Part shown: positions 1 to 12,433 of the stretch, piece after piece | Numbering within the stretch: the first letter of the stretch is position 1 | Layout of the letters: every line of letters starts with the position of its first letter | Source of the DNA: Ipomoea triloba | Lineage: Eukaryota > Streptophyta > Magnoliopsida > Solanales > Convolvulaceae | Reading direction: 5' to 3' | Assembly (NCBI RefSeq): GCF_003576645.1 | Contig: NC_044929.1 | Span: 5,185,495 to 5,249,494, forward strand | DNA: 64,000 bases | The notes under the pieces: generated by a model | What the model saw: the letters and a program-made list of their open reading frames with translations, nothing else | Database searches by the model: none | Told to the model about the DNA's origin: nothing | Program-made: the position numbers and the translations under genes

Positions 1-1674
1 TTGATGTCTTCATAAGAGTTGTAGCCCTTGAAGTCTTCTTTCCAATGGTTCAAGAATCACCTCATTTGGATATTCCTACGCTGAGATATGGTCCAATTAC
101 CGAGGTGTCGCCATGGTAGCGGGAATTTCAACTCTTTGGCTCGTTTGGATTGGCTTTTGCTCCCAAATGGTTCTAATGCACTTCTAAACACATCAAAAAC
201 ATCTAAACCAAGCATTATACCATTTTAAATATAAAAACAAAGAAGTAAGCATTGGACACAACATTTTATCACACAATTAACTATAAAACCTACATAAAAA
301 CACAAGTAAAATAGGTACAAATGAGAGTGTGTCACTAATCCTTAATAGTCAATTATAAAATAATTTTTTTTAAATGACTGATTTTATGTTTCCCTTTCAA
401 TAATGTTTCTTAATTTTCACATGTTTTATTTATTTTTATTATATTCATTTTTATATTTAATTATTAAATCAACAGTTTTTAGTAAAGTTAGCCAAGTCAC
501 GAAAAACTAATAAATATAAATAATTTTTTTCTTTGTAAATAATGTTAATGGGGGGTTATTTTAATTAGGAGGAGCAAACAACGATTTTCATTCATTGAAA
601 ACGAATCCAACACATTTATATTAAAATTAGAAAAATAGCTAAATAAGCCCCCTAGAGCAATCTAACTATTTTCTTTTTTACTTTTTTTTTTAAAAATCTC
701 TTTAAACCCTCTAAACTGACAAAAAGGTGCGATTAAGCCCTAATTTAATGTACCTATTCAACATCGCTGATTTGACCTTAACCAGACTTTTATTATTCTT
801 ATTTGGTGAGTGGTGACTACTTGACATCCAATGTGACGATAATTTGACATAATTTTAAAAATTATTAATAAAAATTTGTAAATAAATAATAATTCAAAAA
901 TGTGAAAATACGAATTTTTTTTTAAGTATTGGACGAATACTAATTTTGTTATTTGTTGTGAAATTTGAAATGAGTCAACATTTTATATTTTACGGATATG
1001 TAATGAATTAATGACGAATTGCAAATTAAATGTGATGAAATAATCGTAGGGCTCGCATTTAAAAACGATATGATATTGCATGGGTGCAAATTGCCTAACT
1101 CCAAAATCCAAATGGATAATCCCCCAAAAATTCATTTAGTCATTAATTATTAACTGGTTTGATTTGTAGAAAAGAATTTATAAGAAATGAAATTTAAATT
1201 TATGAAAAGGAATTAATGTAAATTTTATACCCATTATTATTTTTATTTATGAAAAAACTTACAATTTGTTATTTAAAACTTGAAAGTGCACATTAGATAA
1301 ACCTACCTTGTGACCCTCGTTATTATTTTGTTATTGAAAAATAAATTTTGAGAATAATTATTATATAAAGATTGAAATACCCTTACATAGTAACTAAAGC
1401 CGAGTGAGGTTAGTATTGTCCCAAATTAATGCCAATTTTTCTTCGCAAATGATAAGGGAAGCCAATATAACTCTAATTTCTCAAATTTAAGAAATTGAAA
1501 CTCCAAGAAAATATGTTCCTACCAACCGAAAAAGAGAATTCACGTATGAAACAATTAAATCAAGAAAACCAAACGAGTATTTTAGTGTTGATTCCAACTT
1601 TCTAAGGCCAAAATGCTATAGTCTATAGAGTAACTTTTTCCTTGACACAATAGAAGAAAATGTAATTACAATAA
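1..1674. other. Gene-free AT-rich DNA with old repeat debris
   Basis: No open frame of recognisable family is present on either strand. The first 200 bases are more GC-rich and look like the edge of a repeat entering from the left. A stretch near 640-780, with phrases about 'aataagccccct' and 'gattaagccct', resembles a worn MITE but has no clear ends. Nothing here supports a gene call. Confidence 0.5.
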
Positions 1675-2044
1675 GGGTCTGTTTGGAAACTCAGAAAATA
1701 ACTTTTGGAAGTCATTTTTTGAATTTTTCTATGTTTGGATGTTCAAGAAAAATAAAGTCAAAGAAAAATATTTATTCTGTTCAACGAAAATGTCTTCCTA
1801 GCTAGCTAGATTTTTAGTCAGAAGACATTTTTCGAATTCTTTATTTTTCATATTTATCCTCCATCTCATCTCGTTTCTAGATTCCAAATTATTATTACCA
1901 CCACCACTGCCACAACCACAACCATCACCACCAAATTTTCTGACCTTCAGTCAAATATTAAAAAGTTAAATTATTTTTTTAAAAATGAGTCATTTTTTGA
2001 AAATTATTTTTTAGAAAACATTTTTCGGATTTTGAAACCGACCA
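1675..2044. mobile_element. Tourist-like MITE (PIF/Harbinger type)
   Basis: The left end GGGTCTGTTTGGAAACTC and the reverse complement of the right end (TGGTCGGTTTCAAAATCC) form imperfect terminal inverted repeats. The similarity continues inward through 'TCATTTTTTGAA'-like segments. The element is flanked by TAA at 1672-1674 and 2045-2047, the 3-bp TTA/TAA-type duplication of PIF/Harbinger elements. It is about 370 bp and has no coding capacity. Confidence 0.6.
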
Positions 2045-2640
2045 TAAATCTATCATTAGTGTACGGAGTACTTATATGGTTGTACCATAAGATCATTTGC
2101 ACATTATTGTATAGGTTAATTTACACGTTTTCAACTTACCATTCCATTTGTCTTAAAGAACAACACTTTCAAAGATTTATCCATATCTAGCTGACATCTT
2201 ATTATTAACGGAATGGTTAAACTCATATCCAATAGACATTATTTACGTGTAGCCATATATACCTAGTTAAGGTAGCCCATGGTTTCCAATCCAACATATT
2301 CTTTGCTTTCACTTCACCAAGTTGTATTATAGGACAAATTATACCATGGACCAAGATCTATATTGCATTATGAACGCTGGTCTAAAATAACATTTAAATT
2401 ATGTGTTTGTAGTTGACATATTTTGTACTTGTAATTAATTATTTATGTGCTTATAAATAATTAAATTAAAGACACATAATATATTACATATAGACACATA
2501 AACTATTAATTACGGGTATAAAATATATTAACTTTAGAGATAATATATTGTCACGTCAAAATATAATATGACTTATGAGGAAGTGAATTTAGAAAGAGAA
2601 GGTAACAATTCAACGTGGTCGTTACCTTAACAGCTGTACA

Positions 2641-2788
2641 AGTTAATGATTCGGCAACCTATTAGCCATTGGTCGCAAGTTAGGCTTAACAAGTGTCTAT
2701 CGTCATTTGAATAAGTTAATGATTTGGCGACCTATTAGCCACTGGTCGCAATTCAAGTTTAGGCTTATGTCACAAGTGTCTGTCATAT
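2641..2788. repeat. Two imperfect direct copies of about 72 bp
   Basis: The phrases AGTTAATGATT, CCTATTAGCCA, TGGTCGCAA and CAAGTGTCT recur in the same order at about 2641-2707 and 2713-2788. The second copy has small insertions. The same GGTCGCAA-like wording reappears near 3354-3440, so both may derive from one degraded repeat family. Confidence 0.6.
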
Positions 2789-3441
2789 CAAGTGGGTACG
2801 TGCATGATTGAGGCTATATATGCTGAACGAAGTTGTTTCTTTGACCATCTGCATGTGGTGACAGTTAACCGAAATACAATAATAACCCTACGTAAAAAGA
2901 TTCTGAAAAAATAACAAGCACGGACGAAAAGATTTACTCCGTATATTTTATACGGTAGGTTGTTAGTACGAGTAGAGCAAAAGACTTTTTTTTTTTTTTT
3001 TTTAAATCTTATTTGTTATTTTTTCAAAATGTTAGGAGTGTTGTAGCCTAGATTTTTCAAGATAAAACGTTCTATTTTTTAAGTTTGAGCACTCAAATTA
3101 TAAAATCTGGTGAACTAAAACGGGGATGAACACAAGAAGTTTTAGAAAGGAGGAAGAGCAGAGTTCGAGAGAGAAAAGCTAATTTCAATTTTTTCTCTAA
3201 AATGTTATGCTCAACCACAACTTATATAGGAGTTGATAGATTAAATAACATTTAACCATGACCTTAAAACTAGTAATAAAATCAGTTATTAAAAATTAGA
3301 ATTAATATGAAATTAATTATATTATAACTGATAAGAATTAATACTATCAGAACGGTCGCTACCCGAATGGTACCTGAGAGGTTACGAGTGGCAACCATTC
3401 GATCAAACCTAATACGAGTGGGCAACCACTTGGTCAAACTT

Positions 3442-3568
3442 GAGTTGACCGAATGGTAGCAGACCACTACCACAACCGTCAAACCTGAGTTGACCGAATG
3501 GTAGCAGACCACTACCACAACCGTCAAACCTGAGTTGACCTAATGGTAGCAGCCCACTACCACAACCG
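3442..3568. repeat. 45-bp tandem repeat, 2.8 copies
   Basis: Units begin at 3442, 3487 and 3532 with GAGTTGACC and contain 'GGTAGCAGACCACTACCACA'. The first two units are identical and the third has single-base changes (GACCTAATGG, CAGCCCAC) and is truncated. Each unit contains the short inverted pair GGTAG/CTACC. The period is divisible by three, which explains the spurious repetitive open frames here. Confidence 0.9.
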
Positions 3569-4939
3569 AAATAAGCCAAAATTTGGCCTAACTTAGCCCG
3601 CAAGGTCAGCCAATTTTTCAGACGATACTTGTGCCCGCAGGTGTTGGCGTACACGAGTCCAGCCACTTGGCGCGAGAAAGAGCCTCTATACTATATAATT
3701 CAATATGCCTTAAAAAAATCTCTTGTATATATAGTGGTGCAAACCTACTTTCCAAACCAATGCAGAACAAAAACTTCTTTAAAGCCTTTCCACCTTGATT
3801 TTCAAATTGAAATGAGTCTACTTTGAGAATCAATTTATCATTCACCTATTATCCATTTTGAGCGTACAATATATCAATCTTTTTGTCTAATTACGAAGAA
3901 CTCGAATCCACTTTGACCCGACCAAAATTGGAGGTGGACTCCACATATATTTGTACCACAAAATAGTCACTTTCCATGTCATTTTATGCTATTTTTCCAA
4001 TAGTGATCATTCTGAAGTGGCAACGACACATCAACCCTTTTTTATTTAAAAAAAAATAAAATAGTGATTATAAGTTTATATTTATAGCTAATTATGAGTT
4101 TTGAAACACGGTTTTGCATCAACTTTTAAGTTTTTCTACCTTTAATACTTTTAATAATAAATTTAAATATTATTTTTGTAGTATTATTATATTATATTTT
4201 GATAGTGAGTTAGAATTATAGAAATGTAAATAAGATAAATAAATTATAAATATGTTTATATGACAATATGATATACTTTTAAAGTTAGAGAGTATTACAA
4301 TGATGTGAATAATGGTCTGAACTACAAGCATTTCTTCTAAACCATGGTTTAAAAAATTTAGCTGATGAACATCCTTATTCTTTTTGCATATTAACAACTT
4401 TCTCATCTATTTACTTGTCTATGTTGACACTATCATCGTTAATTAAGTAATATGTTTTCTCACCTTAACTTTTTATCTGTACTCTTGCTATCAATTTTTC
4501 AGTTAAAGATTCAAAGTGATCTCTCTTAATTTGTTAGCATTGGAGTTTAACCTCATCCCGATCCCATGGTCTCTTCTTGATTCAATATAATGAAAACATA
4601 TTGATGATGTCTTTGACTATCATGCACACTTGAACGGGTCCAAACTAGTCTCCACACCTCTTGCTCTCAATGCTATACTCTCATTTCATAATATAATGGT
4701 ATAACTCTTGAAATCCTATTGAGTATTAAGCATTAGTTGGGAGTCTTCAATGTTTTACTATTATTATGTCCGTCTTAACATTGCCTTTGCTTCTATGAAT
4801 AAACATTCTCAATAAATGATCGTTCGACTAGCAATTATTGGTGTGAACTTAAGCGTCTCCTACGATATTTACGGAGTTACGTTCTATCAAACTTGGATAT
4901 ATTTTACATCATTACTCTCCTAAATTGAATGACTTTAAT

Positions 4940-5092
4940 CAGGGCCGTTCTAATAAAAATTGGGGCCATGTGCCATATCTTAATTTGGACCCTTTTTTTT
5001 TGAGTAATTTTTATATATAAATAATAGTTGTTCAAAAAGTTGTATCAAAATATAAATATTGTATAAAAAATACATATATATTGGAATTGGCA

Positions 5093-5123
<31 letters not shown>

Positions 5124-5297
5124 TTTTAAAAGTAATTAGTAATTGGATTCAATTTCATCTTGTCACAAATTGGTCCAATCTTTATACATTTAGCCTAAAT
5201 TTTTGTAAACTATATATACATATAATTTTTTTTTTTAAATATGGGGCCCCCAAAGCTGTGCGGCTGCACATGTTAGACATGCTCAGATACGGCCCTG
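4940..5297. mobile_element. hAT-type MITE with perfect 8-bp TSD
   Basis: The ends are CAGGGCCGT on the left and ACGGCCCTG on the right. Exact copies of ACTTTAAT lie at 4932-4939 and 5298-5305. A perfect 8-bp target duplication with CAGGG-type inverted termini is diagnostic of the hAT superfamily. The 358-bp body is AT-rich, includes a (TA)n run near 5092-5118, and encodes no transposase, so it is non-autonomous. Confidence 0.88.
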
Positions 5298-5414
5298 ACT
5301 TTAATTTGTCTCAGCTACTGATTGCATATGGTGTATATATTTTTGAATACTATTAACTCTATTACAATGCATATGGTGTATATATATTTTATTTATATCT
5401 AAACATGTACTCCG

Positions 5415-5416
<2 letters not shown>

Positions 5417-5460
<44 letters not shown>
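5417..5460. repeat. (TA)n/(CA)n microsatellite
   Basis: An uninterrupted run of TA dinucleotides continues into ACACACAC. It lies just downstream of the 3' end of the nicotinamidase gene. Confidence 0.9.
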
Positions 5461-5461
<1 letters not shown>

Positions 5462-5615
5462 AGAAATACTATATATATATAAGGGGATAGAGTGAAGAGA
5501 TAGGGATGCTGCTCTCACTATTCCACTGTAGATCCGTCCCTGATTCCTAATCTAATTCTCCACACATACATACATATTGTGTGGCACGAAATCAAAATGC
5601 ATGCAATAATAATAT

Positions 5616-6894
5616 TTACTCCTCCTCCAGTTGAGACTTTGAAAATGCATCTTGAAGCCTTTTGCAATCAACAAGATAGGCGAAACCATATGCCATGTTC
5701 TTCAAGGTTGCGTCGTGCAGTTCTGCGGAGGAGGTGGCGGTGGCGTCGGTGGAGAAGAAAACCCTAAACCCCCTAACAAAAGCCTCTCTTGCGGTGGTCT
5801 CGCAGCACAAGTTGGTCATCACGCCCGTCACAATCACCTCTTTTGCACCCATCTCACTCAGACTCTGCTCTAAGTTTGTGCCTAGCTAGATATATAGGCC
5901 GGAATAATGCACATAAATATATACAAATAATAAAAATAGAATGATAGTCATATTAGTTATGATGAGGGCAAATATTTTTATGAGACCTTCTAGCATATTT
6001 TTGTCTAGGGCCAAAATAAAAATGTAATATATAATACTAATTATAATAAAATGTTTATTACTAAGATTATCACGGTAATCAATAGTTTAGGCCACCTAGT
6101 TGATTGATTAGTTATTGCTCTTTCCTCTTTTTTTTTTTTCTGTTTTTTATAAATGGGTTATTTGCTTCATTTTGAACGAAGTAATCTAAAATCATCGTAT
6201 CTTCCAAACTTAGATATTTTTTAAGTTAATATTTAATATTTAAATATTAATTATTAAAATATTAAATAGTTTATAATTACCTAATTTTAAAAATTTTTAG
6301 TTTTTTTTTTTAAATACAGGCGTGTAGGCGTCAATTGATCGACACGCTAGACACCCCCGATGCTCAAATTAAAGAGGGCTTAACAATTTTTCAATCATAA
6401 TTATAAGAAAGTGTAATACTTTTTGAAAAAAAAAAACTCTTTAATACTTTTACATTTCAATTTAAAAATATTATATTTTTCATAGAGTCTCAAATTAAAA
6501 TGTAATCTAATAATTCAAATGAAAACCAAATTAAAATAAAAATGAAAATGAAAATGTTACCTGTGAAGGCGCTGTAAGTATTCTTCTCAACCACCAAATC
6601 GGAATCCGTGGGGCCCAGCTGGGGGATGAGCTCCGCCTCAACGGTGCCGTCCATGATGAGGTCGCCGTCCCACCACTCGTACAGCATGCCGTAGTCATCC
6701 GGAGACTTGTGGCGGTGGCGCGTGAATATCACGCGCATCGACTGCTCGCGGCAGAGGTCGATGGTGGCCTTGATCGCCGGCAGAATAGGCTTGGCCATGG
6801 AGTAGAAGTAGTTCTGCATGTCGATCACCAACAGGACGGCGGATTTGGGGTCTGGGTCTCGCTTCCTGACGTCATATTTCCGGTAAGATGACAT
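5616..6894 (-). CDS. NIC2: Nicotinamidase (isochorismatase-fold)
   Basis: The encoded enzyme should hydrolyse nicotinamide to nicotinic acid in the NAD salvage (Preiss-Handler) route, in cytosol or nucleus. Two exons fit: 6894-6561, with donor GTAAC after ...GCCTTCACAG, and 5881-5616. They give a 199-aa protein, the usual length of plant NIC2/NIC3. The catalytic triad of the family is visible: Asp25 in VIDMQ, Lys104 in VEKNTYS, and the nucleophilic Cys137 in [10 protein letters not shown]. The acidic and histidine residues expected for metal binding are present in the TRHRHKS region. The start is the first ATG of the open frame and matches family N-termini. The 679-bp intron contains a degraded transposon fragment (6088-6352). 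The call as a nicotinamidase rather than another isochorismatase-like hydrolase rests on overall resemblance to Arabidopsis NIC2/NIC3 recalled from memory. Confidence 0.9.
6088..6352. mobile_element. Fragment of the same repeat family as 31528-32045
   Basis: This part of the nicotinamidase intron shares its layout with the element at 31528-32045: TAGGC..CCTAGT, then AAATGGGTTATTT, then an AT-rich core with TTAATATTTAATATT, then CAGGCG..TAGGCG and CACCCCCGA. The outer ends are worn and no target duplication was found, so it is an old, probably truncated copy. Confidence 0.5.
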
Positions 6895-7634
6895 TTTGGT
6901 TTTGTGAGGTCTAGAGATATCTTTCTAGAGTTTGAGAAAGTACCCAAAACTTTCAATTGCTGATAGTATATTTCAGTATTACAATAACATTATTATTATT
7001 ATTATTATTTTGAAACACGACAAAAACATTATTTAAGTGGAGGAAGTAGTGATATTTTTAAAACAGGGCCCATCTTTAAAAAAAAAGTCATGTTTAATAA
7101 TTAATAGTTGAATTTTAGTTTTTTTTTTTAATTTATATATAGTGACGAGGGAAATTCACATTCAATGTACTGAATAAATTCTATCTTGTAATCTTAGTTG
7201 GTGTGCTTGCTGAAAACTTGTTGGTTAATGGTTACCAATAAACTAGATTTATTTGATGAATTTTAATAAAGTTAATAGTGATGCATTTTTTCTTTAGGTA
7301 TAAATAAAAATATATAAAAAAATTTCATTAAAATGCTCTAATTAAGATCTTTCAAATAACACACATAGTGATATTTTATTTTAATGTTTTAAATTAAAAT
7401 ATGATTATTTTAAGTAATTATGTCTTCAGGTTCATTTTCAAAATACTATAAATTCATTTTTCCAATATTAGTCCCGAAGGTTTGAGTTACAAATTTAGAA
7501 GTGAGTGAATAGATTTACATATTTTTTAAATTTTTAAGAAAAGTTAAGTTCAAGCTAAGGCAAAGATTTAACTTTAAATGGTATCTCGTGTAAAAGAGTA
7601 TGCAGCAGCAATTTAACCCATTTTTAAATGTTTA
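6895..7634. other. Upstream region of the nicotinamidase gene
   Basis: This is AT-rich DNA with no gene. The first hundred bases next to 6894 should hold the promoter and 5' leader of the minus-strand nicotinamidase. No TATA box stands out against the AT-rich background, and no repeat boundaries were seen. Confidence 0.35.
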
Positions 7635-7650
7635 GCACGTAAGTTTGATT

Positions 7651-7812
7651 TTTTTTTGGAATACTATTGACCATATTACATGTAGTATCTGTCCGTATAC
7701 TTTCTCAACCTACTGAAGCCCAACAAGTCAACATTGCCCCCACTGAGACCAGAACCCATGACCTTCCACTTGGGAGAATCACTTCATGCCGCTTGACCAC
7801 AAGGTCTTTGGC
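7651..7812 (-). mobile_element. tRNA-derived SINE with 16-bp target duplication
   Basis: Read on the minus strand, the element has a pol III A box (TGGTCAAGCGG) near its start and a B-box-like GGTTCTGGTCTCA. A 3' body follows, ending in TAATATGGTCAATAGTATTCC and a short oligo-A. The flanks GCACGTAAGTTTGATT (7635-7650) and GCACATAAGTTTGATT (7813-7828) differ at one base. They form the target-site duplication expected of LINE-mobilised retroposition. Related copies are at 32618, 33635 and, partially, 28370. Confidence 0.82.
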
Positions 7813-7860
7813 GCACATAAGTTTGATTGTTAAGTTGGAAAATAATGTAAAAATGTAAGA

Positions 7861-7894
7861 GGGGGGGGGGGGGGGAGAGAGAGAGAGAGAGAGA
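7861..7894. repeat. Poly-G then (AG)n microsatellite
   Basis: About sixteen consecutive G residues run into nine AG dinucleotides. A G-run this long can form a quadruplex and is error-prone in sequencing, so its exact length is unreliable. Confidence 0.85.
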
Positions 7895-8275
7895 TTTAGG
7901 ATTGATTGTACTTAAATTTAGATTTTGATGATGTCTTAGAATAGTTCACGAACAATTTTAGAAGATTGTATGAGGACTAGAATACCCCCATTTCCTTATT
8001 AAAAGTTCTCCTGCTAACCAGCTGAAGAACCCAGCTGTTATTTGCTCAAGCTAAGAAGCCAGCTGAGTTTCAGCCTAAGGGCGCGCTAGACAGCCGCCTA
8101 AGTCAATTTTTACAACACTCACAAAAGGTCTTCGCCTTAAGGGCATATCGTCTGCAGTTGATTACAAATGTCACTAGTACACATCAAGTATCAACATCAG
8201 GATATACAGGTAAAGATTATTCACAAAACATTTGTGCAGCAAGAAACAAACTCAAGTAGCAGCAGATGCAAGTGC

Positions 8276-10753
8276 TCAGTATCGATACTTTGTCGAGTAA
8301 TCTTTTGGAGCAATGACAAGACCGCGGCCCTTTCTAGCACCACGATAAACAGTCTCGACAATGTCAATGAACTCTTGTTTGTCCTTCAGTGCCCAGTTGA
8401 TCTTGTTATTGTTCCCGGTGCCAAGATCGATCATGATATGTTTGTTCCTAAAGAAGAACATCGCAGTCGACGGGTCGTACAATTCATACATCGTGTTGAA
8501 GTCAGGAACCTCAGTGATATCTACAAGGTATATGACAGCAAAGTTCTTTATTGTCTCAGCAACTGACGCCAAAACTTCATCCATCTGAAAACCATTAAAC
8601 ATTGTGTGCATCAGTAGTGTTACAAGCTCATTCACTCTTCTGTTTCCTCAAAACGCACATTTTCAACATAGAAACCCAATACAACCACTAATATATTAAT
8701 ATGCACTGCACAGGAAATTATCAATGCACCATACTGTAACACCACAAGCAATCTTGAACCCATGACAAATCATTGCACGGATGATTACTCACTTCCTAGA
8801 AACTATTTACATATGTATACAGGGGAGGAGCCGGAAAGGAATATTACTGACTGGGGGTGAAAGCACTTCGAAATGCAATAAAAACTATTCATGACAAAAT
8901 ATAAAACATAATCAATTGGATAAAATGGTTTGAAAAGAAAACACATTATAAGTCACATATCACCTCTATTGATATGATATTTATAAATGCTTTTTCTTTA
9001 GTTAGATCAACTTCAAGTTTTTCTAGATTAATTTGAATACAAGGACATATAATATAAACTTATAAACCACATTGACTAAATAATTCATAAAAGTAGACTT
9101 TTTAGAAAATATTTGACTGAATCAAAAAATATGTTTTATACAAATTAATTAATCAATTTAAATAATTATTACCACACATAACACATTATAAATCTCACAA
9201 ATTAACACATTATAAATATAAGTAGTAAATTTGATATGAATCACAAGTCAATATAAATTTTACATCTCACAATTAATAAAAAAGACAAAAAAAATCTAAA
9301 TTTTACATCTCATAATTAATATAAAAAAGACGGAAAAAATCGCATAGTCACAAGTCACAAATAAAAAATACAATTATAAACTTAAAATTAGAAATAAATC
9401 TCACGAATCACAATTTTAATACTAATGAAAAAAAAAGTGAAGGCACATTATATAAATATATTCCCCCTCCACCCTATTGTGAAGAGGGAAAGATAAGATA
9501 AAAAGAAGGAAGGAGCTATCAACAGGGTTCACCCCCTAATTTAAGAGAACAATTGCTTAAGAATGTCTAGCTCAGCCATCAGTAACTTGTATTCTTGTAT
9601 ATACATTACTTATTTATATATGTATAAATATACATACATATATATAAAGGGGGTGGGGATGGGGCAGGGGGCAACTGCCCCCACTCTGGATCCGCCCCTG
9701 CATGTGTGTGTGTGTGTGTGTATATAGTCATGAGGCCCATAAGTAGCATTATCCTCAAACATAGCATTAGGTACAGTAAAATATCAGAAACCATAATTCA
9801 GAACCTGGAAATCTATTGTAGCCTTGAAACCTGGAGTCAATGTATTATCAAGAAAAACTGATAGTGATGAAGGGCTCATGTTCAAGTTACATCAGGAGAG
9901 TACGATTTATTTTACACTCTAGGTTCATACAATAGTTGTTTCACTTAACTTCTATAGCTTGGTTATTGAAGAAATTTGTCACAACAGTTCATGAATTACT
10001 ACTCCATACCTTTATTTATTATTATTTTTTTGACAGCTATAGAAATTGCTATCTTATTACCATTATAAGAAACTAGACAGTGCAAATCATAGCATCAATA
10101 TTCAGACTTTTCAGAATACAGAGCACAAGATACTAAACAAACTACAAATCAAATGATATATGATCCAGGTTCATTAAAATGCAGCTTTCCAGATAGGATA
10201 AATAACTATGCACACTGAGACACATGCAAACTACAAATTTTGAAAACAGCTATCTTGAACAAATCAAAACATCACTACTCACTAGTAGCCGACTATTAAA
10301 GTGAACAACCCTTTACGAGAATAAACTACTACACAGGTTCATACTGAATAAACACATTTGTACCAGAATTCACAAATTACAAATATTAAACATTAGGAAA
10401 TCACATAACACTGAACTCACCACTATACTGTTCTCCGCATCTAACAACACATTTCAACCAACGGAAATTACATTTTACTATCGAAGAACAAATAATTTAC
10501 AAATATTGAGATAAGTCAAATGAAATTGCTGAAAAAGCTATTAAATTAAGCATAACCCCAAAATATGTTTTCCCCCATAATCAGAAGTGAAATCAAGAAA
10601 TTGGAATCAAAATCGAAAAGCCAAAGAAGATACCTGCATGCAAGTCTCGTCCCAGTCGTGGCCGAAGCGGATAATGACTAGGCGCTCCTCCTCGGCGAGG
10701 ATGGCTTGGTCGACCGCCCAACCGGAGTGAAGATGGGGCAGCAAGTACGACAT
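8276..10753 (-). CDS. YLS8: DIM1/YLS8, U5 snRNP 15-kDa thioredoxin-fold protein
   Basis: This is a core component of the U5 snRNP and tri-snRNP, needed for nuclear pre-mRNA splicing and among the most conserved eukaryotic proteins. Exon 1 (10753-10634, 40 codons) starts MSYLLPHLHSGWAVDQAI and ends ...DETCMQ, followed by donor GTATC. Exon 2 (8584-8276) begins MDEVLASVAE after TTTTCAG and ends ...DYSTKYRY. The total is 142 aa, exactly the family length. The fold is thioredoxin-like but lacks a redox CxxC; the region FGHDWDETCMQMDEVL is characteristic. The 2,049-bp intron carries a hAT-like insertion (8820-9700). The ATG follows GGGGAAAGAGGAGAAGGC and no in-frame extension is needed. No disruption is seen, so the gene should be functional. 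Confidence 0.96.
8820..9700. mobile_element. hAT-like non-autonomous element in the YLS8 intron
   Basis: The left end CAGGGGAGGAGCCGGAA and the reverse complement of the right end CAGGGGCGGATCCAGAG are imperfect inverted repeats of the CAGGGGCGGAGCC type common in plant hAT elements. The presumed 8-bp duplications (TATGTATA before, CATGTGTG after) match at only five positions. The right one lies in a (TG)n run, so the target duplication is unproven. The body is AT-rich and non-coding. Confidence 0.55.
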
Positions 10754-12433
10754 GCCTTCTCCTCTTTCCCCTGAAATCAAATGACGCCAGTGGAGCAGAT
10801 GGTAGCGTGTTAGGGTTTGTAGGTCGCCAAGACTGTCGAAGGAGAAGAAGAATCGGAAAAGTGGTAGCCCCGATGGCCTGATCTTTTACCAATTGGCGTT
10901 TTTACCAAACAAATTTGGCACGCGCTTTTTTTTTTTTTTTTTTTTTTTTGTGTGTGAAAATACTCACATAAGACTAAAATTTTTAATTAATGGATAATAT
11001 TTTTTGCACTCATTCAAACTATTACATTTTAATTAAAAGTATTACATGTCTCATGATAAAGTACTTTCACACAAAATTATTCCTGCATGTTATAATATAG
11101 CCTTTAGCTTGTAGCCATCGTTGGAGTAACAGACTGTATAAATTAACAATACAAAGAAAAGAAGAATAGTAAAATGCAAAGGCAAAAGTATAAATTTTCA
11201 TTCCATCAACTTCTCTTTACACAATATACATATACGGAGTATAATACAAGTAATAATAACAATAATAAATATGACCGTTACAACGGTTACAACATAATGA
11301 TCACACTAAATATAATTTATAACACTGCAAAATTAATTCAAAAAATCAATTTAAGTTGTGTATATCTATTTTAGATTTTATTTGGAGTAAAATTTAGCCC
11401 AATTCATGGTGATACTTGTGCGGGCCAAACTATAAAATTTTTTAGCATTAACCCGCCTCACTATGGGGTGGTTTAAGACTGGCTAGCGGATTTTAGCCCA
11501 CTTTGACACTACTCAATTGTTAATTTGTTATATATCATGAACTAGATGTTAGGAAAAAGCATTTAAAGAGAAGGGTAGTTGTCCCACATTAGTTTCTAAA
11601 GGCTCTTATATTCAACTTTTAAATAGGAGCACTTTTAGGTGAGTTTGAAATATTATGGAGAGAAAATAAAAGGGAGTTGTTAGTATGAAAAATTATATAA
11701 ATTATGAATATTCAATATTTAAATTGTGTATTTTAGATTTGAGTCTACCTTGCAAAGTTGACCTGAGTCTACGGAATAATTTGCGGTCTTATTAAGCCAT
11801 ATTCATGTGACCTATACACTGTAAAAATTGACTGAACCTAGAAGGTTTATTTGTTTACCAACATTTGATTTTGTTTTCCTTATCATTTGCGTGCTGTGGT
11901 GCTTTTGGTTTCAAAATATGTGTACTGTACTGTGATTGTTAATTTTGCACGTAACGTTTTTTTCTTTTGCAACTGATTTGTACATTGCTTGGGAAGTTGT
12001 GCACCCAGGTTGTTATAACAACCGTCCCGATTGATTCACAGGTTCTCATGTGAGAATGGGGACTAATTTCAATTCCTAGTCAGGAATGAGGACAACAACG
12101 GGGACGGGGAGTATACTCCATGCCTACCCCTTGCCATCTATACTTTGAGCTAGAGAACTAAACCAAGGGTTAAAAGAAAGAAATAATACTTTTTAGATAT
12201 TATCCTAGCTAGGATTTCTGGCAATTAGCCACCAATGCAAACTCGTTTCAGATCATTCTCAGACCCAAATGTATATATAAAAAATCAACTTGTTCACATT
12301 AGAAATTTGGTGCGGCCAATTTTGATACAAATATAATGCAAATACAGTAGGTAAAAAACTAAATTACACGTAAAAAAAAACATTCATTACATACGACAAA
12401 TAATGCAACTACAATAATATGTGTTGATATCAA
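10754..12433. other. Intergenic region between YLS8 and the SEO cluster
   Basis: The part next to 10754 is the YLS8 leader and promoter. A T24 tract occurs near 10927-10950. Around 11398-11512 a segment with 'GCGGATTTTAGCCCACTTTG' and 'ACACTAC' looks like one end of an old hAT-type element, but its partner end was not found. From about 12000 the sequence resembles 3' flanks of the other SEO copies (compare 14965-15070 and 34280-34500), so it belongs to the duplicated SEO unit. No gene is seen. Confidence 0.45.

Larger units (their letters stand above)
2045..4931. other. Intergenic repeat-rich stretch
   Basis: No gene is recognised. Around 2333-2400 there is a 'ATTATACCATGGACC' start like the MITE at 42608, but no matching right end was located. 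The stretch also holds an approximate direct repeat at 2641-2788 and a 45-bp tandem repeat at 3442-3568, listed separately. Short open frames at 3282-3845 arise from the tandem repeat and are not genes. Confidence 0.45.

Noticed and set aside
3282..3845. Several short minus-strand open frames with repeated CYHSVNS and CGSGLLPFGQL text
   Set aside because: They are products of the 45-bp tandem repeat.
9606..9794. Open frame with histidine/threonine repeats
   Set aside because: It is a by-product of a (TG)n microsatellite and the end of a hAT-like element in the YLS8 intron.
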